Origin: JBDZUZ01 sp040255445
GTDB lineage: Bacteria; Planctomycetota; Phycisphaerae; Phycisphaerales; UBA1924
Assembly (NCBI GenBank): GCA_040255445.1
Contig: JBDZUZ010000109.1
Coordinates: 1-12,985, forward strand
Direction of reading: 5' to 3'
DNA: 12,985 nt
Below the pieces are notes generated by a model, which was not told the origin of the DNA, made no database searches, and worked only from the letters and a program-made list of their open reading frames with translations. Positions 4,784 to 11,843 of the stretch are shown one piece after another; position 1 is the first letter of the stretch, and every line of letters starts with the position of its first letter. Position numbers and translations under genes: made by a program.

Positions 4784-6100
4784 GTGATCACCCCCCATTC
4801 GACCGCACAGACCGTCGCCGCGCGTTCCAGCCCGCTCACCGTGGGCCGCTCGTTCATCACCCGAGCCGAGCCGGCGTTTGCGCAGCACTGGACGCTCGAC
4901 CCGGCACTGACGTTTTTGAACCATGGGTCGTATGGCGCGGTGCCGCGGGCGGTGCTCGCAGCGCAATCGGGGTACCGGGCGCGGCAGGAGCGCGATCCGG
5001 TGCGGTTCTTCAAGGCGGAGCTCGAGGGGTTGCTGGACGGGTGGCGTGAGCGGATGGGGGCGTTTTTGAACTGCCGGCCGTGTGACCTGGCGCCGATGCC
5101 CAACGCGACGGTGGCGCTGTGCACGATCCTGGCGAACACACCGCTGGGGCCGGGCGATGAGGTGTTGATTACGGACCATGAGTACCAGTCGCTCTTGAAT
5201 GAACTGGAACGCGTGAGCGCGGCGACCGGGTGCCGGGTTGTGAAGGCGGAGATCCCGTTCCCGATCGAGGATTCGGAGCTGGTGGCCGAGCGCGTGCTGG
5301 CGGCGGTGACCGAGCGCACGAAGCTGGTGTTCGTGAGCCATATCACGAGCGCCTCATCGCTGGTCTTCCCGGTGACGCGGATCGTGCGGGAGTTGAACGA
5401 GCGTGGGATCGATGTGGTGGTGGATGGGGCGCACAGCGCGGGGCAGATCCCGGTGGATGTTGCGGGGCTGCGGCCGACGTACTTCGTGGGCAGCGGGCAC
5501 AAGTGGCTGAGCGCGCCCAAGGGGACCGGGTTCCTGTGGGTGCGGCCGGACAAGCAGCCGGGGTTCCGGCCGATCGCGCTCTCGAGCCGGGCGAACAAGG
5601 TGCGGCATGACCGGGCGCTTTTCCTGCGTGACTTCGATTACATGGGGACCGACGACTACACCGGGATCCTGGCGATCGCGGATGCGGTGGAGTTCCTGGG
5701 CGGGTTGATGGAGGGCGGCTGGCCCGCGCTGATGCGGCGGAATCACGAGATGGTGCTGGAGGGCCGGCGGATCGTGTGCCGCGCGCTGGGCGTGGAAGAA
5801 CCCGCGCCGGCGAGCATGATCGGCACGATGGCGTCGATCCCGATCCCGGACTGCGCGCCCGAGCTCAAGACCCGCGCGACGAAGTACGACGATGCGCTGC
5901 AGGATGCGCTCCTGGAGCGGCACAACCTCGTGGCGCCGATCTGGCGGATGGGGCCCGATGAGATGCGGATCGTGCGGATCTCGGCGCAGCTGTATAACGG
6001 GGTGGGGGATTATGAGAGGCTGGCGGAAGGGCTGCTGACGGAGCTGGCGCGGGAAGCGGGGCAGGGGGCGGGGGCCGGGTCGCTGCGGCGGACGGCGTGA
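4784..6100 (+). CDS. Class V aminotransferase-fold PLP enzyme (copy 2)
   Basis: A 438-residue paralogue of the enzyme at 2468-3805. The landmarks are conserved: FLNHGSYG at 44-51, PNATVA at 106-111, Asp214 in VVDGAHSAG, Lys240 in GHKW (PLP Schiff base) and Arg398 in VRISAQLYN. Near the active site it differs from copy 1: SHITSASSL against SHITSPTGL, and VGSGHKWLSAPKG against TANCHKWICSPKG, so the two may handle different substrates. It lacks the inserted block seen in copy 1. It starts 87 nt after the cysteine dioxygenase stop and could be co-transcribed with it or have its own promoter (see 4772-4777). The frame extends up to GTG 4733, which would add 17 unconserved residues. The superfamily includes cysteine desulfhydrases, cysteine sulfinate desulfinases, hercynylcysteine-sulfoxide lyases and isopenicillin-N epimerase. 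Action on cysteine sulfinate is plausible from context but unproven. Confidence 0.88.
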   Translation: MITPHSTAQTVAARSSPLTVGRSFITRAEPAFAQHWTLDPALTFLNHGSYGAVPRAVLAAQSGYRARQERDPVRFFKAELEGLLDGWRERMGAFLNCRPCDLAPMPNATVALCTILANTPLGPGDEVLITDHEYQSLLNELERVSAATGCRVVKAEIPFPIEDSELVAERVLAAVTERTKLVFVSHITSASSLVFPVTRIVRELNERGIDVVVDGAHSAGQIPVDVAGLRPTYFVGSGHKWLSAPKGTGFLWVRPDKQPGFRPIALSSRANKVRHDRALFLRDFDYMGTDDYTGILAIADAVEFLGGLMEGGWPALMRRNHEMVLEGRRIVCRALGVEEPAPASMIGTMASIPIPDCAPELKTRATKYDDALQDALLERHNLVAPIWRMGPDEMRIVRISAQLYNGVGDYERLAEGLLTELAREAGQGAGAGSLRRTA

Positions 6101-6108
6101 TTGCGGAA

Positions 6109-6140
6109 GGGACAGAGGGACAGAGGGACAAAGGGACAAA
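6109..6140 (+). repeat. GGGACARA octamer array, left arm
   Basis: Four tandem 8-mers: GGGACAGA twice, then GGGACAAA twice, followed by GTG. It begins 8 nt after the stop of the second PLP enzyme. It pairs with the oppositely oriented array at 6267-6298, so the two form an inverted repeat around a 126-bp core. Confidence 0.85.
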
Positions 6141-6266
6141 GTGAGGGGAAGCGCGGCTGCGCTGCGGATTGATCACCGTCGTCCCGAGGGCTTCATAAGC
6201 GATTTGCGCCTGTTCTCACGCCGCGGGTGACGCAACCCCGCTGCGCGGCTGCGTTTCTTCGACCAC

Positions 6267-6298
6267 TTTGTCCCTCTGTCCCTTTGTCCCTCTGTCCC
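6267..6298 (-). repeat. GGGACARA octamer array, right arm
   Basis: On the plus strand the units read TTTGTCCC, TCTGTCCC, TTTGTCCC, TCTGTCCC, preceded by CAC. On the minus strand this is GGGACARA four times followed by GTG, the mirror of 6109-6140. The 126-bp core between the arms (6141-6266) holds no convincing ORF. GCGCGGCTGC occurs twice in it (6151-6160 and 6243-6252). The right arm ends about 56 nt before the MATE start. Confidence 0.85.
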
Positions 6299-6338
6299 TC
6301 GCTTTGCGTCCCCCCTACCCTCCCCGCTACCCGCTTCC

Positions 6339-6343
6339 GGAGG
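6339..6343 (+). promoter_or_regulatory. Shine-Dalgarno for the MATE gene
   Basis: GGAGG lies 10 nt before the ATG at 6354. It supports that start over internal candidates, and contrasts with the genes here that lack any Shine-Dalgarno. Confidence 0.5.
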
Positions 6344-6353
6344 CGCGGGGCTC

Positions 6354-7904
6354 ATGAATGACAGGCAGTCCAATGTGACCGGTGATGCCGGGGATGCGGT
6401 GATGCGCCCGGACGATCGGGCTGCGCCCGATGCGCGGGTGGCGGAGGCGCATCCGGATCCGGGCGGGCTGGCGGAGATGGTGAAGATCGCAGCGCCCACG
6501 GTGGCGACGATGACGTCGTTCACCGTCATGCAGTTCGTCGACAAGCTGATGGTGTCGCGGATCGATGCCGGTGTGGGCGGCGACCCCGCGCTGTTCCTGA
6601 CGGCGCAGGGCAACGGGGGCATCGCCTCGTTCGTGCCCATCTCGATCATCATGGGCCTGGTGACGGTGATCAACACCTTCGTGTCGCAGAGCCTGGGGGC
6701 GAAGCGGCCGGAGCGCGGGTCGGCGTACGCGTGGAACGGGTTGTGGCTGGGGACGCTGGGGTGGCTGGTGCTGCTGCTGCCCGCCGCGGCTCTCATGCCG
6801 CTGGTGATGCGGGGGCTGGTGGGGGCGGAGGTTGAGAACCCCGAGCGGGTGGCGACGCTGTCGGCGCAGTATGCGCAGATTCTGTTGGTGGGCGGCGTGA
6901 TCACGATCGCGACCAAGGCGCTGTCCAACTACTTCTTTGGCATGCACAAGCCGATGGTGGTGCTCGCGGCGGCGCTGCTGGGCAACGCGGTGAACATCGG
7001 CGCGAATTACGTCTTGATCTTCGGGCACTTCGGCGTCCCGGCGATGGGGGTCACGGGCGCTGCGCTGGGGACGCTGATTGGCACGGCGTTCGAGCTGATC
7101 ATTCCTTTCGCGATCTTCCTGAGCCCATCGTGGAACCGGCGGTACGCGACGCGGTCGCAGTGGCGGCCCAGCACGAAGTTCCTGCGCGATCTGTTCCGCG
7201 TGGGCTGGCCGGGCGGCGCGATGTTCGGTAACGAGCTGATCTGCTTCGCCATCTTCCTGATCGTGCTGATCGGGCGGTTTGGTGAGGACCACAGCATGGT
7301 GGGGTTCATCACGCTGCAGTACATGCACCTGTCGTTCATGCCGGCGGTGGGGATCTCGGTGGCGATCACGGCGACGGTGGGCAAGTGCATGGGGATGGGG
7401 CGGCCGGACCTGGCAGCGCGGCGGGCCTGGATGGGAACCGCGCTGGCGTGCGCGTACATGGGCGTGTGCGCGGTGGCGTTCGTCGTCTTCCGCGGGGACC
7501 TGATCGAGGTGTTCGTGCCCGATGAGACGCCGCCGGAGAAGGTGGCGTTGTGGGTGGAGCTGGGCGGGCCGATCATGATCGCCGCGGCGGCGTTCCAGGT
7601 GTTCGATGCGCTGGCGGTGTCGCTCTCGGGCGGATTGCGCGGCGCCGGGGACACGGTGTGGCCGGGGGTGGCGACGATCGTGCTGTCGTGGACGTGCATC
7701 GTCGGGCTGGGGTGGGGGATGGCGGTGGTGTTCCCGGAGATGGGGAGCCTGGGGCCGTGGATCGGGTGCGCGGTGTACATCAGCGTGCTGGGGCTGGCGC
7801 TGTTGTGGCGGTTCCTGCAGGGGAAGTGGAAGTCGATCCGGCTGGTGGATCACGAGGAGCCGGACCTGACGGCGGCGGGGTACACCAGCGACGGCCTGGT
7901 GTAA
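6354..7904 (+). CDS. MATE-family efflux transporter
   Basis: A 516-residue multi-pass inner-membrane protein of the MATE (multidrug and toxic compound extrusion) family, which exports cationic or polar compounds using a Na+ or H+ gradient. Features seen are a hydrophilic N-terminal tail of about 40 residues, then hydrophobic helices in two halves. The first half opens with IAAPTVATMTSFTVMQFVDKL and contains INTFVSQSLGAK (106-117); the second opens near FRVGWPGGAMFG (281-292). The most telling motif is FQVFDALAVSLSGGLRGAGDT (414-434), typical of the NorM/DinF-like groups. The extended N-terminus makes it longer than the usual 440-480 residues. Start ATG 6354 has GGAGG 10 nt upstream. It follows the PLP enzyme by 253 bp of repeat DNA and may be a separate transcription unit. 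The substrate cannot be read from sequence; a link to the sulfur genes is only positional. Confidence 0.92.
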   Translation: MNDRQSNVTGDAGDAVMRPDDRAAPDARVAEAHPDPGGLAEMVKIAAPTVATMTSFTVMQFVDKLMVSRIDAGVGGDPALFLTAQGNGGIASFVPISIIMGLVTVINTFVSQSLGAKRPERGSAYAWNGLWLGTLGWLVLLLPAAALMPLVMRGLVGAEVENPERVATLSAQYAQILLVGGVITIATKALSNYFFGMHKPMVVLAAALLGNAVNIGANYVLIFGHFGVPAMGVTGAALGTLIGTAFELIIPFAIFLSPSWNRRYATRSQWRPSTKFLRDLFRVGWPGGAMFGNELICFAIFLIVLIGRFGEDHSMVGFITLQYMHLSFMPAVGISVAITATVGKCMGMGRPDLAARRAWMGTALACAYMGVCAVAFVVFRGDLIEVFVPDETPPEKVALWVELGGPIMIAAAAFQVFDALAVSLSGGLRGAGDTVWPGVATIVLSWTCIVGLGWGMAVVFPEMGSLGPWIGCAVYISVLGLALLWRFLQGKWKSIRLVDHEEPDLTAAGYTSDGLV

Positions 7905-7937
7905 GGCCGCGGTTGGGTGTCCAAACGTCCCGCGGCC
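7905..7937. terminator. Hairpin right after the MATE stop codon
   Basis: GGCCGCGG (7905-7912) and CCGCGGCC (7930-7937) are perfect inverted repeats beginning at the base after the TAA. An inner TTGG-GTGT-CCAA stem fits in the loop. There is no T-run, so this may be a weak or Rho-assisted terminator or a 3'-end stabiliser. Confidence 0.5.
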
Positions 7938-8067
7938 AAGGGGTTGGGGCGTCGGTTGAGGACCGGGAGGGGCTCACCTATGGTTTGGGCCCGGGTCGGC
8001 CGAGCCTGGGCGCGGTCCGCCGCGCTCGGGTGGGTGCCCCAAGTCCGGCCCGCACAACGCTTTTGGA

Positions 8068-8073
8068 GAATCT
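8068..8073 (+). promoter_or_regulatory. Possible -10-like box before 8080
   Basis: GAATCT ends 6 nt before the ATG at 8080, matching the spacing at 2468 and 4784. A GGAG at 8065-8068 overlaps it, 11 nt from the ATG, and could instead act as a distant Shine-Dalgarno. The two readings cannot be separated by eye. Confidence 0.3.
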
Positions 8074-8079
8074 GGCGCG

Positions 8080-9018
8080 ATGGCTCACGATCCGCTCGAC
8101 ACGGTGATTGGCGTTTCTGACTCGACCCGGCGCGACACGCAGGCGGCGGCGAAGCACATCGCCGCGGCGGACAAGGCGATCGCCGCGGGCGACCGCGAGG
8201 AGGCGGTGCGGGAGCTGCGGAAGGCGACGGCCGCGGATCCGGAGAACTCGCAGGCGCTGTTCAAGCTCGCGTACGAGCTGGATCTGGTGGGCGAGGAGGA
8301 CGAGGCGCTGGCGCTCTATGAGCGCGCGGCCGAGGCCAAGCCGACGCATCTCAATGCGCTGCTGAATCTGGCGGTGCTGTACGAGGACCGCGGCGAGTAC
8401 GCCCACGCGGAGCGCTGCCTGCGGCAGATCCTGGATACGAATCCGAACCACCCGCGGGCGCGGCTCTATATGAAGGACATCCTCGCCTCGCGCGAGATGG
8501 TTGTCGTTGAGGAGCACGACCGCGATGTGTTCAAGCGCAAGGCGCTGCTCGACACGCCGGTGACGGATTTCGAGCTGTCGGTGCGGGCGCGGACGTGCCT
8601 CAAGAAGATGAACATCCGCACGCTGGGCGACCTCCTGCGGATCACCGAGGCGGAGCTCCTGAGCTATAAGAACTTCGGCGAGTCGAGCCTGATCGAGATC
8701 AAGAAGATGCTCGCGGCCAAGGGCCTGCGGCTGGGTCAGGGCCTCGAGGATGCGCACCGGGCAGCGCGGCGGGCGCTCATGGAGCAGTACAAGGGCACCG
8801 GGCAGGAGGCGCTGCTGGCCAAGCCGGTGTCGGATCTGAACCTGTCGGTGCGGGCGCGGAAGGCGCTGCAGCTCCTGAACATTCAGACGCTGGGCGACCT
8901 GGCGAGCCGGACCGAGGCGGAGCTGATGGGTGTGAAGAACTTCGGCGCGACGTCCCTGGTTGAGATCAAGGAGCGGCTGTCGGAGCACAACCTTGGGCTG
9001 CGGAATCTGGATGAGTGA
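8080..9018 (+). CDS. TPR protein with two RNA polymerase alpha-CTD domains
   Basis: A 312-residue cytosolic protein. Residues about 22-123 hold three tetratricopeptide repeats, for example AAADPENSQALFKLAYELDL and THLNALLNLAVLYEDRGEY. Residues about 157-220 and 245-308 are two copies of the alpha-subunit C-terminal domain of RNA polymerase (Pfam RNA_pol_A_CTD): SVRARTCLKK with TLGDLLRITEAELL and NFGESSLIEIK, then SVRARKALQL with TLGDLASRTEAELM and NFGATSLVEIK. The arginine equivalent to E. coli alpha Arg265, the key minor-groove contact, is kept in both (Arg169, Arg258), as are the Gly and Glu at 296 and 302. Asn268 is replaced by Thr or Lys, and Lys298 by Ser or Thr. There is no alpha N-terminal domain, so it cannot assemble polymerase as alpha does. 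A DNA- or regulator-binding adaptor role is inferred. Start ATG 8080; a strong terminator follows. Confidence 0.9.
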   Translation: MAHDPLDTVIGVSDSTRRDTQAAAKHIAAADKAIAAGDREEAVRELRKATAADPENSQALFKLAYELDLVGEEDEALALYERAAEAKPTHLNALLNLAVLYEDRGEYAHAERCLRQILDTNPNHPRARLYMKDILASREMVVVEEHDRDVFKRKALLDTPVTDFELSVRARTCLKKMNIRTLGDLLRITEAELLSYKNFGESSLIEIKKMLAAKGLRLGQGLEDAHRAARRALMEQYKGTGQEALLAKPVSDLNLSVRARKALQLLNIQTLGDLASRTEAELMGVKNFGATSLVEIKERLSEHNLGLRNLDE

Positions 9019-9048
9019 GTTGGGATAGGTGAAGTGAGCTTTGAAAGA

Positions 9049-9072
9049 CCCCGCCGTGAGGCGGGGTTTTTT
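9049..9072 (+). terminator. Intrinsic terminator after the TPR/alpha-CTD gene
   Basis: CCCCGCC (9049-9055), loop GTGA, GGCGGGG (9060-9066), then six T (9067-9072). This is a textbook Rho-independent terminator 30 nt after the stop codon. It separates the plus-strand genes upstream from the secreted-protein gene. Confidence 0.93.
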
Positions 9073-9128
9073 ATCGGCCTCGGGTCACGGCGGGGCGGCG
9101 GGGCGACAGTCACGCGGCAGGATGTGCA

Positions 9129-9157
9129 TTGCCGGGGGAGCAGGCCGCGGGTAGGCT
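9129..9157 (+). promoter_or_regulatory. Candidate sigma-70-type promoter for 9204
   Basis: TTGCCG (9129-9134) and TAGGCT (9152-9157) are separated by 17 bp. Transcription would start near 9164 and give a leader of about 40 nt ending in a Shine-Dalgarno GGGGAG (9190-9195), 8 nt before ATG 9204. It lies between the terminator at 9072 and the gene, where a promoter is needed. The match to consensus is moderate. Confidence 0.45.
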
Positions 9158-9203
9158 GGGCCGCGGCTTTACGGACCGGTGGGCTTCACGGGGAGTGTGC
9201 TGG

Positions 9204-11843
9204 ATGCGGGGGATGGTGATGTCGTTGTTCATGTTGTGCGTTATGTTGGTGTGCAGCGCATCGGTCGTGCGGGCGCAGTGTGATGTGACATTTGAGAGGG
9301 TTGGCGAGATCCCGGGGGTGGATCGCCGGGTTCATAACTCCATCTTCGGGACGATTTACGACGCTGTCGAATGGGATCCTGATGGGGGTGGCCCTCAGCC
9401 GTCGCGACTTGTGGTGGGGGGGGTGTTCCGGCACGCGGGATCCGTGTTCTCGCCGAACGTCGCGGCGTGGGATGGTGAACGTTGGCAGGCGGTCGGGAGC
9501 GGGCTGGGGACGCTCGGTGGGGAGGTGAGGCTCGTCCGCAGGCTAGCGGTCCTGAATGGTCGGCTCTACGCGACCGGGGAAGCCAACGGTCAGGCTTTCG
9601 TGTGCTGGTGGACCGGGGCGTTCTGGTGGCGGATCGCAACCATTGACGGCCAGGTGCAGGACATGGAGGTGTTCCAGAACGAGCTTTACATCGCGGGGAA
9701 TTTCACGCGGGTTGGAGCTGTTGAGTCGCGGATGATCGCCCGGTGGGACGGAACGAGGTGGCTCGCTGTGCCGGGTCTCATCCCGCAGAATGTCGGCGGC
9801 GCATCCGTGGCTTCACTGACAACCATTGATCACCAGCTATTCGTCAGTGGCCAGATCACCGGCGCTGACGGGGTTGCGAGCACTGGGATTGTCGCCTGGG
9901 ACGGCAGCGCCTGGTCCGGATTGAACGGCGGCATTGGCGGGTACATCCTCGACGCGATACGCATCGGCGATGAGATTGTAATGGTTGGGCCCTTGAACCG
10001 GCACATGGGCGGTGAGCCTTGGAACTGGGCGTATCGAATCGTGCGTTGGGATGGCACAAACTGGCACGCGTTTGCAACGCCGCTGATGGCAACGGCGTCA
10101 TCTGACTACGTAAAGGACATCGAGGTATTCGACGGAGACGTGTATGTAGCTGGCGTTTTGGCGACGGGAACCGGTTTGACAGACGTTGTTCTCGCGAGGA
10201 ATCGGGGAGCTCTGTGGGAGCCACTCGCGCGAGATCCCGACGCCTCGGTGCACAAGCTTGTCCGGTTCCGCGGAGAGTTGATCGCGGCGGGCTCACTCTA
10301 CCGCGTTGGGAATCATGGAGTTTCAAATATAGTGAGGTGGACCGGGACTGAATGGCGGCCGCTCGGTACCGGTCTGGCGAGTGATCAAGCGGGCAGTGCC
10401 CGGGTTATGGATCTACTCCCCACTCCGACGGGCGGCATTCTCATCGGAAACTTCATCTCGTACGGATCGACGGTACTGCGACGGATCGCCGAATACCGGG
10501 ATGGCGCCATAATTCCGTTTGGCGAGGGTATCGAATATACGTTTCCGAGCAATTTTACATCCGGGGGGCTATGGGATCTCTTTGAGCACGGTGGAACTCT
10601 GATGATGGGCGGGATGTTCGGGGGCATTAACGGAGTGCCATGCAATAGTGTGGCCGCATGGACCGGCGACGCGTGGGAGCCGATCGGAGATGGAGTCGCC
10701 GGGGGATTGCATCGTGTTCGTAAGCTCCTTGACTATCAAGGGCAACTCATAGCAATCGGAAACTTCGAGAATTCAGGCGGCGCTCCCGCGAAGGGGGTTG
10801 CAGTGTGGAACGAGGAGCGTTGGGCACCGCTGGGTGGTGGTATGAATATCAATTCCTCACTATCGGCCGAGGTGAGCACCTGGGTGGAGTATCGTGGCGA
10901 GCTCATCGTGTCGGGCACGTTCTCGGATGCGGGTGGGGTGCCGGCTGAGAACATCGCAGCATGGAACGGATTTCAATGGCGGCCGCTTGGCGCCGGCCTC
11001 GACGTCGGAGCGAGTGATTTGATAGTGTGGAACGATCAACTGTATGCCTGCGGGCTCTTCAGAGACTCGGGCCCGCTCTTTGTACGTGGGTTTGCGCGCT
11101 GGGATGGTCAGGGTTGGACCCCGGCGTGGGAGGGATTAACTTCCCCGGGCCAGCCGACTTCGATGCTGGTCGACGGAGACAGCATCATTCTTTCTGGGTT
11201 CGTGCAATTGGCCCCGCCGCTTCCCGTGAGCGACATCGTTCGGTGGGACGGGAGCACATTTCAGGTCATCGGAACGATCGAGCCTGGCAACACGGGAAAA
11301 CTCGTTCGGATGGTGAACGGAGATATCGCGGTGATTGGGGGATTTGACCTCGTCAACGGCGGCGTATCTCCGGCTTTCGCGCTCATGCGGAGTCCTGGGC
11401 CGAACGTCCATACGCATCCCGCATCCGCTCTCGCATGCGAGGGCGACACCATCGTGCTGCGGGTCGGGGCGACCGGGAATCCGCCGCTGGCGTACGAGTG
11501 GATGCGCGAGGGAACACCCGTGGTGGATGGACAGAGTCAGTCCGGAGCGATCGTCTCGGGTGCTTCTACAGCCGAGCTCACCATCTCAGGGATGGGAGCC
11601 GGGGATCTTGGCGCCTATCGCTGCCGCGTGAGCAACCTCTGCGATGTGGCTCACTCTGAGGTCGCGGTCGTGGCGGCGTGCCCGTGCCTGGCGGACTGGG
11701 ACCTCTCTGGTGGCGTGGATGGCGACGACATCGGGGCATTCTTTGAGGACTGGCAAGCGGGTGATGCGGATATCGATGGGTCGGGCGGGACGGATGGGGA
11801 CGACATCGGGTTCTTCTTTGAGCGGTGGCAGGCGGGGTGTTGA
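9204..11843 (+). CDS. Secreted WDG-repeat protein with Ig-like and dockerin-like ends
   Basis: Start ATG 9204 has GGGGAG 8 nt upstream and gives an 879-residue precursor; ATG 9213 and 9219 are close alternatives, and the frame is open back to TTG 9129. Residues 1-25 (MRGMVMSLFMLCVMLVCSAS, then VVRAQ) are a signal peptide with a likely cut after RAQ or ARA-like context. Residues about 40-735 hold some 13 repeats of about 49 residues built on a V/L-Y/I-x-x-G-x-F strand followed by A/R-W-D/N-G-x-x-W; the WDG-type tryptophans fall near 89, 136, 181, 232, 282, 379, 486, 535, 587, 633 and 681. This pattern suggests beta-propeller folding. Residues about 740-825 are Ig-like (Cys745, Trp766, Cys807). 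Residues 831-879 carry two Asp-rich calcium-loop repeats (DWDLSGGVDGDD, DADIDGSGGTDGDD) and a terminal Cys, the GC-type dockerin-like tail seen in Phycisphaerae. Ligand unknown. Confidence 0.88.
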   Translation: MRGMVMSLFMLCVMLVCSASVVRAQCDVTFERVGEIPGVDRRVHNSIFGTIYDAVEWDPDGGGPQPSRLVVGGVFRHAGSVFSPNVAAWDGERWQAVGSGLGTLGGEVRLVRRLAVLNGRLYATGEANGQAFVCWWTGAFWWRIATIDGQVQDMEVFQNELYIAGNFTRVGAVESRMIARWDGTRWLAVPGLIPQNVGGASVASLTTIDHQLFVSGQITGADGVASTGIVAWDGSAWSGLNGGIGGYILDAIRIGDEIVMVGPLNRHMGGEPWNWAYRIVRWDGTNWHAFATPLMATASSDYVKDIEVFDGDVYVAGVLATGTGLTDVVLARNRGALWEPLARDPDASVHKLVRFRGELIAAGSLYRVGNHGVSNIVRWTGTEWRPLGTGLASDQAGSARVMDLLPTPTGGILIGNFISYGSTVLRRIAEYRDGAIIPFGEGIEYTFPSNFTSGGLWDLFEHGGTLMMGGMFGGINGVPCNSVAAWTGDAWEPIGDGVAGGLHRVRKLLDYQGQLIAIGNFENSGGAPAKGVAVWNEERWAPLGGGMNINSSLSAEVSTWVEYRGELIVSGTFSDAGGVPAENIAAWNGFQWRPLGAGLDVGASDLIVWNDQLYACGLFRDSGPLFVRGFARWDGQGWTPAWEGLTSPGQPTSMLVDGDSIILSGFVQLAPPLPVSDIVRWDGSTFQVIGTIEPGNTGKLVRMVNGDIAVIGGFDLVNGGVSPAFALMRSPGPNVHTHPASALACEGDTIVLRVGATGNPPLAYEWMREGTPVVDGQSQSGAIVSGASTAELTISGMGAGDLGAYRCRVSNLCDVAHSEVAVVAACPCLADWDLSGGVDGDDIGAFFEDWQAGDADIDGSGGTDGDDIGFFFERWQAGC

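Noticed and set aside
6327..7853. 508-codon open frame opposite the MATE gene
   Set aside because: His/Arg/Pro-rich translation with no recognisable domain; it is a shadow of the clear MATE reading frame.
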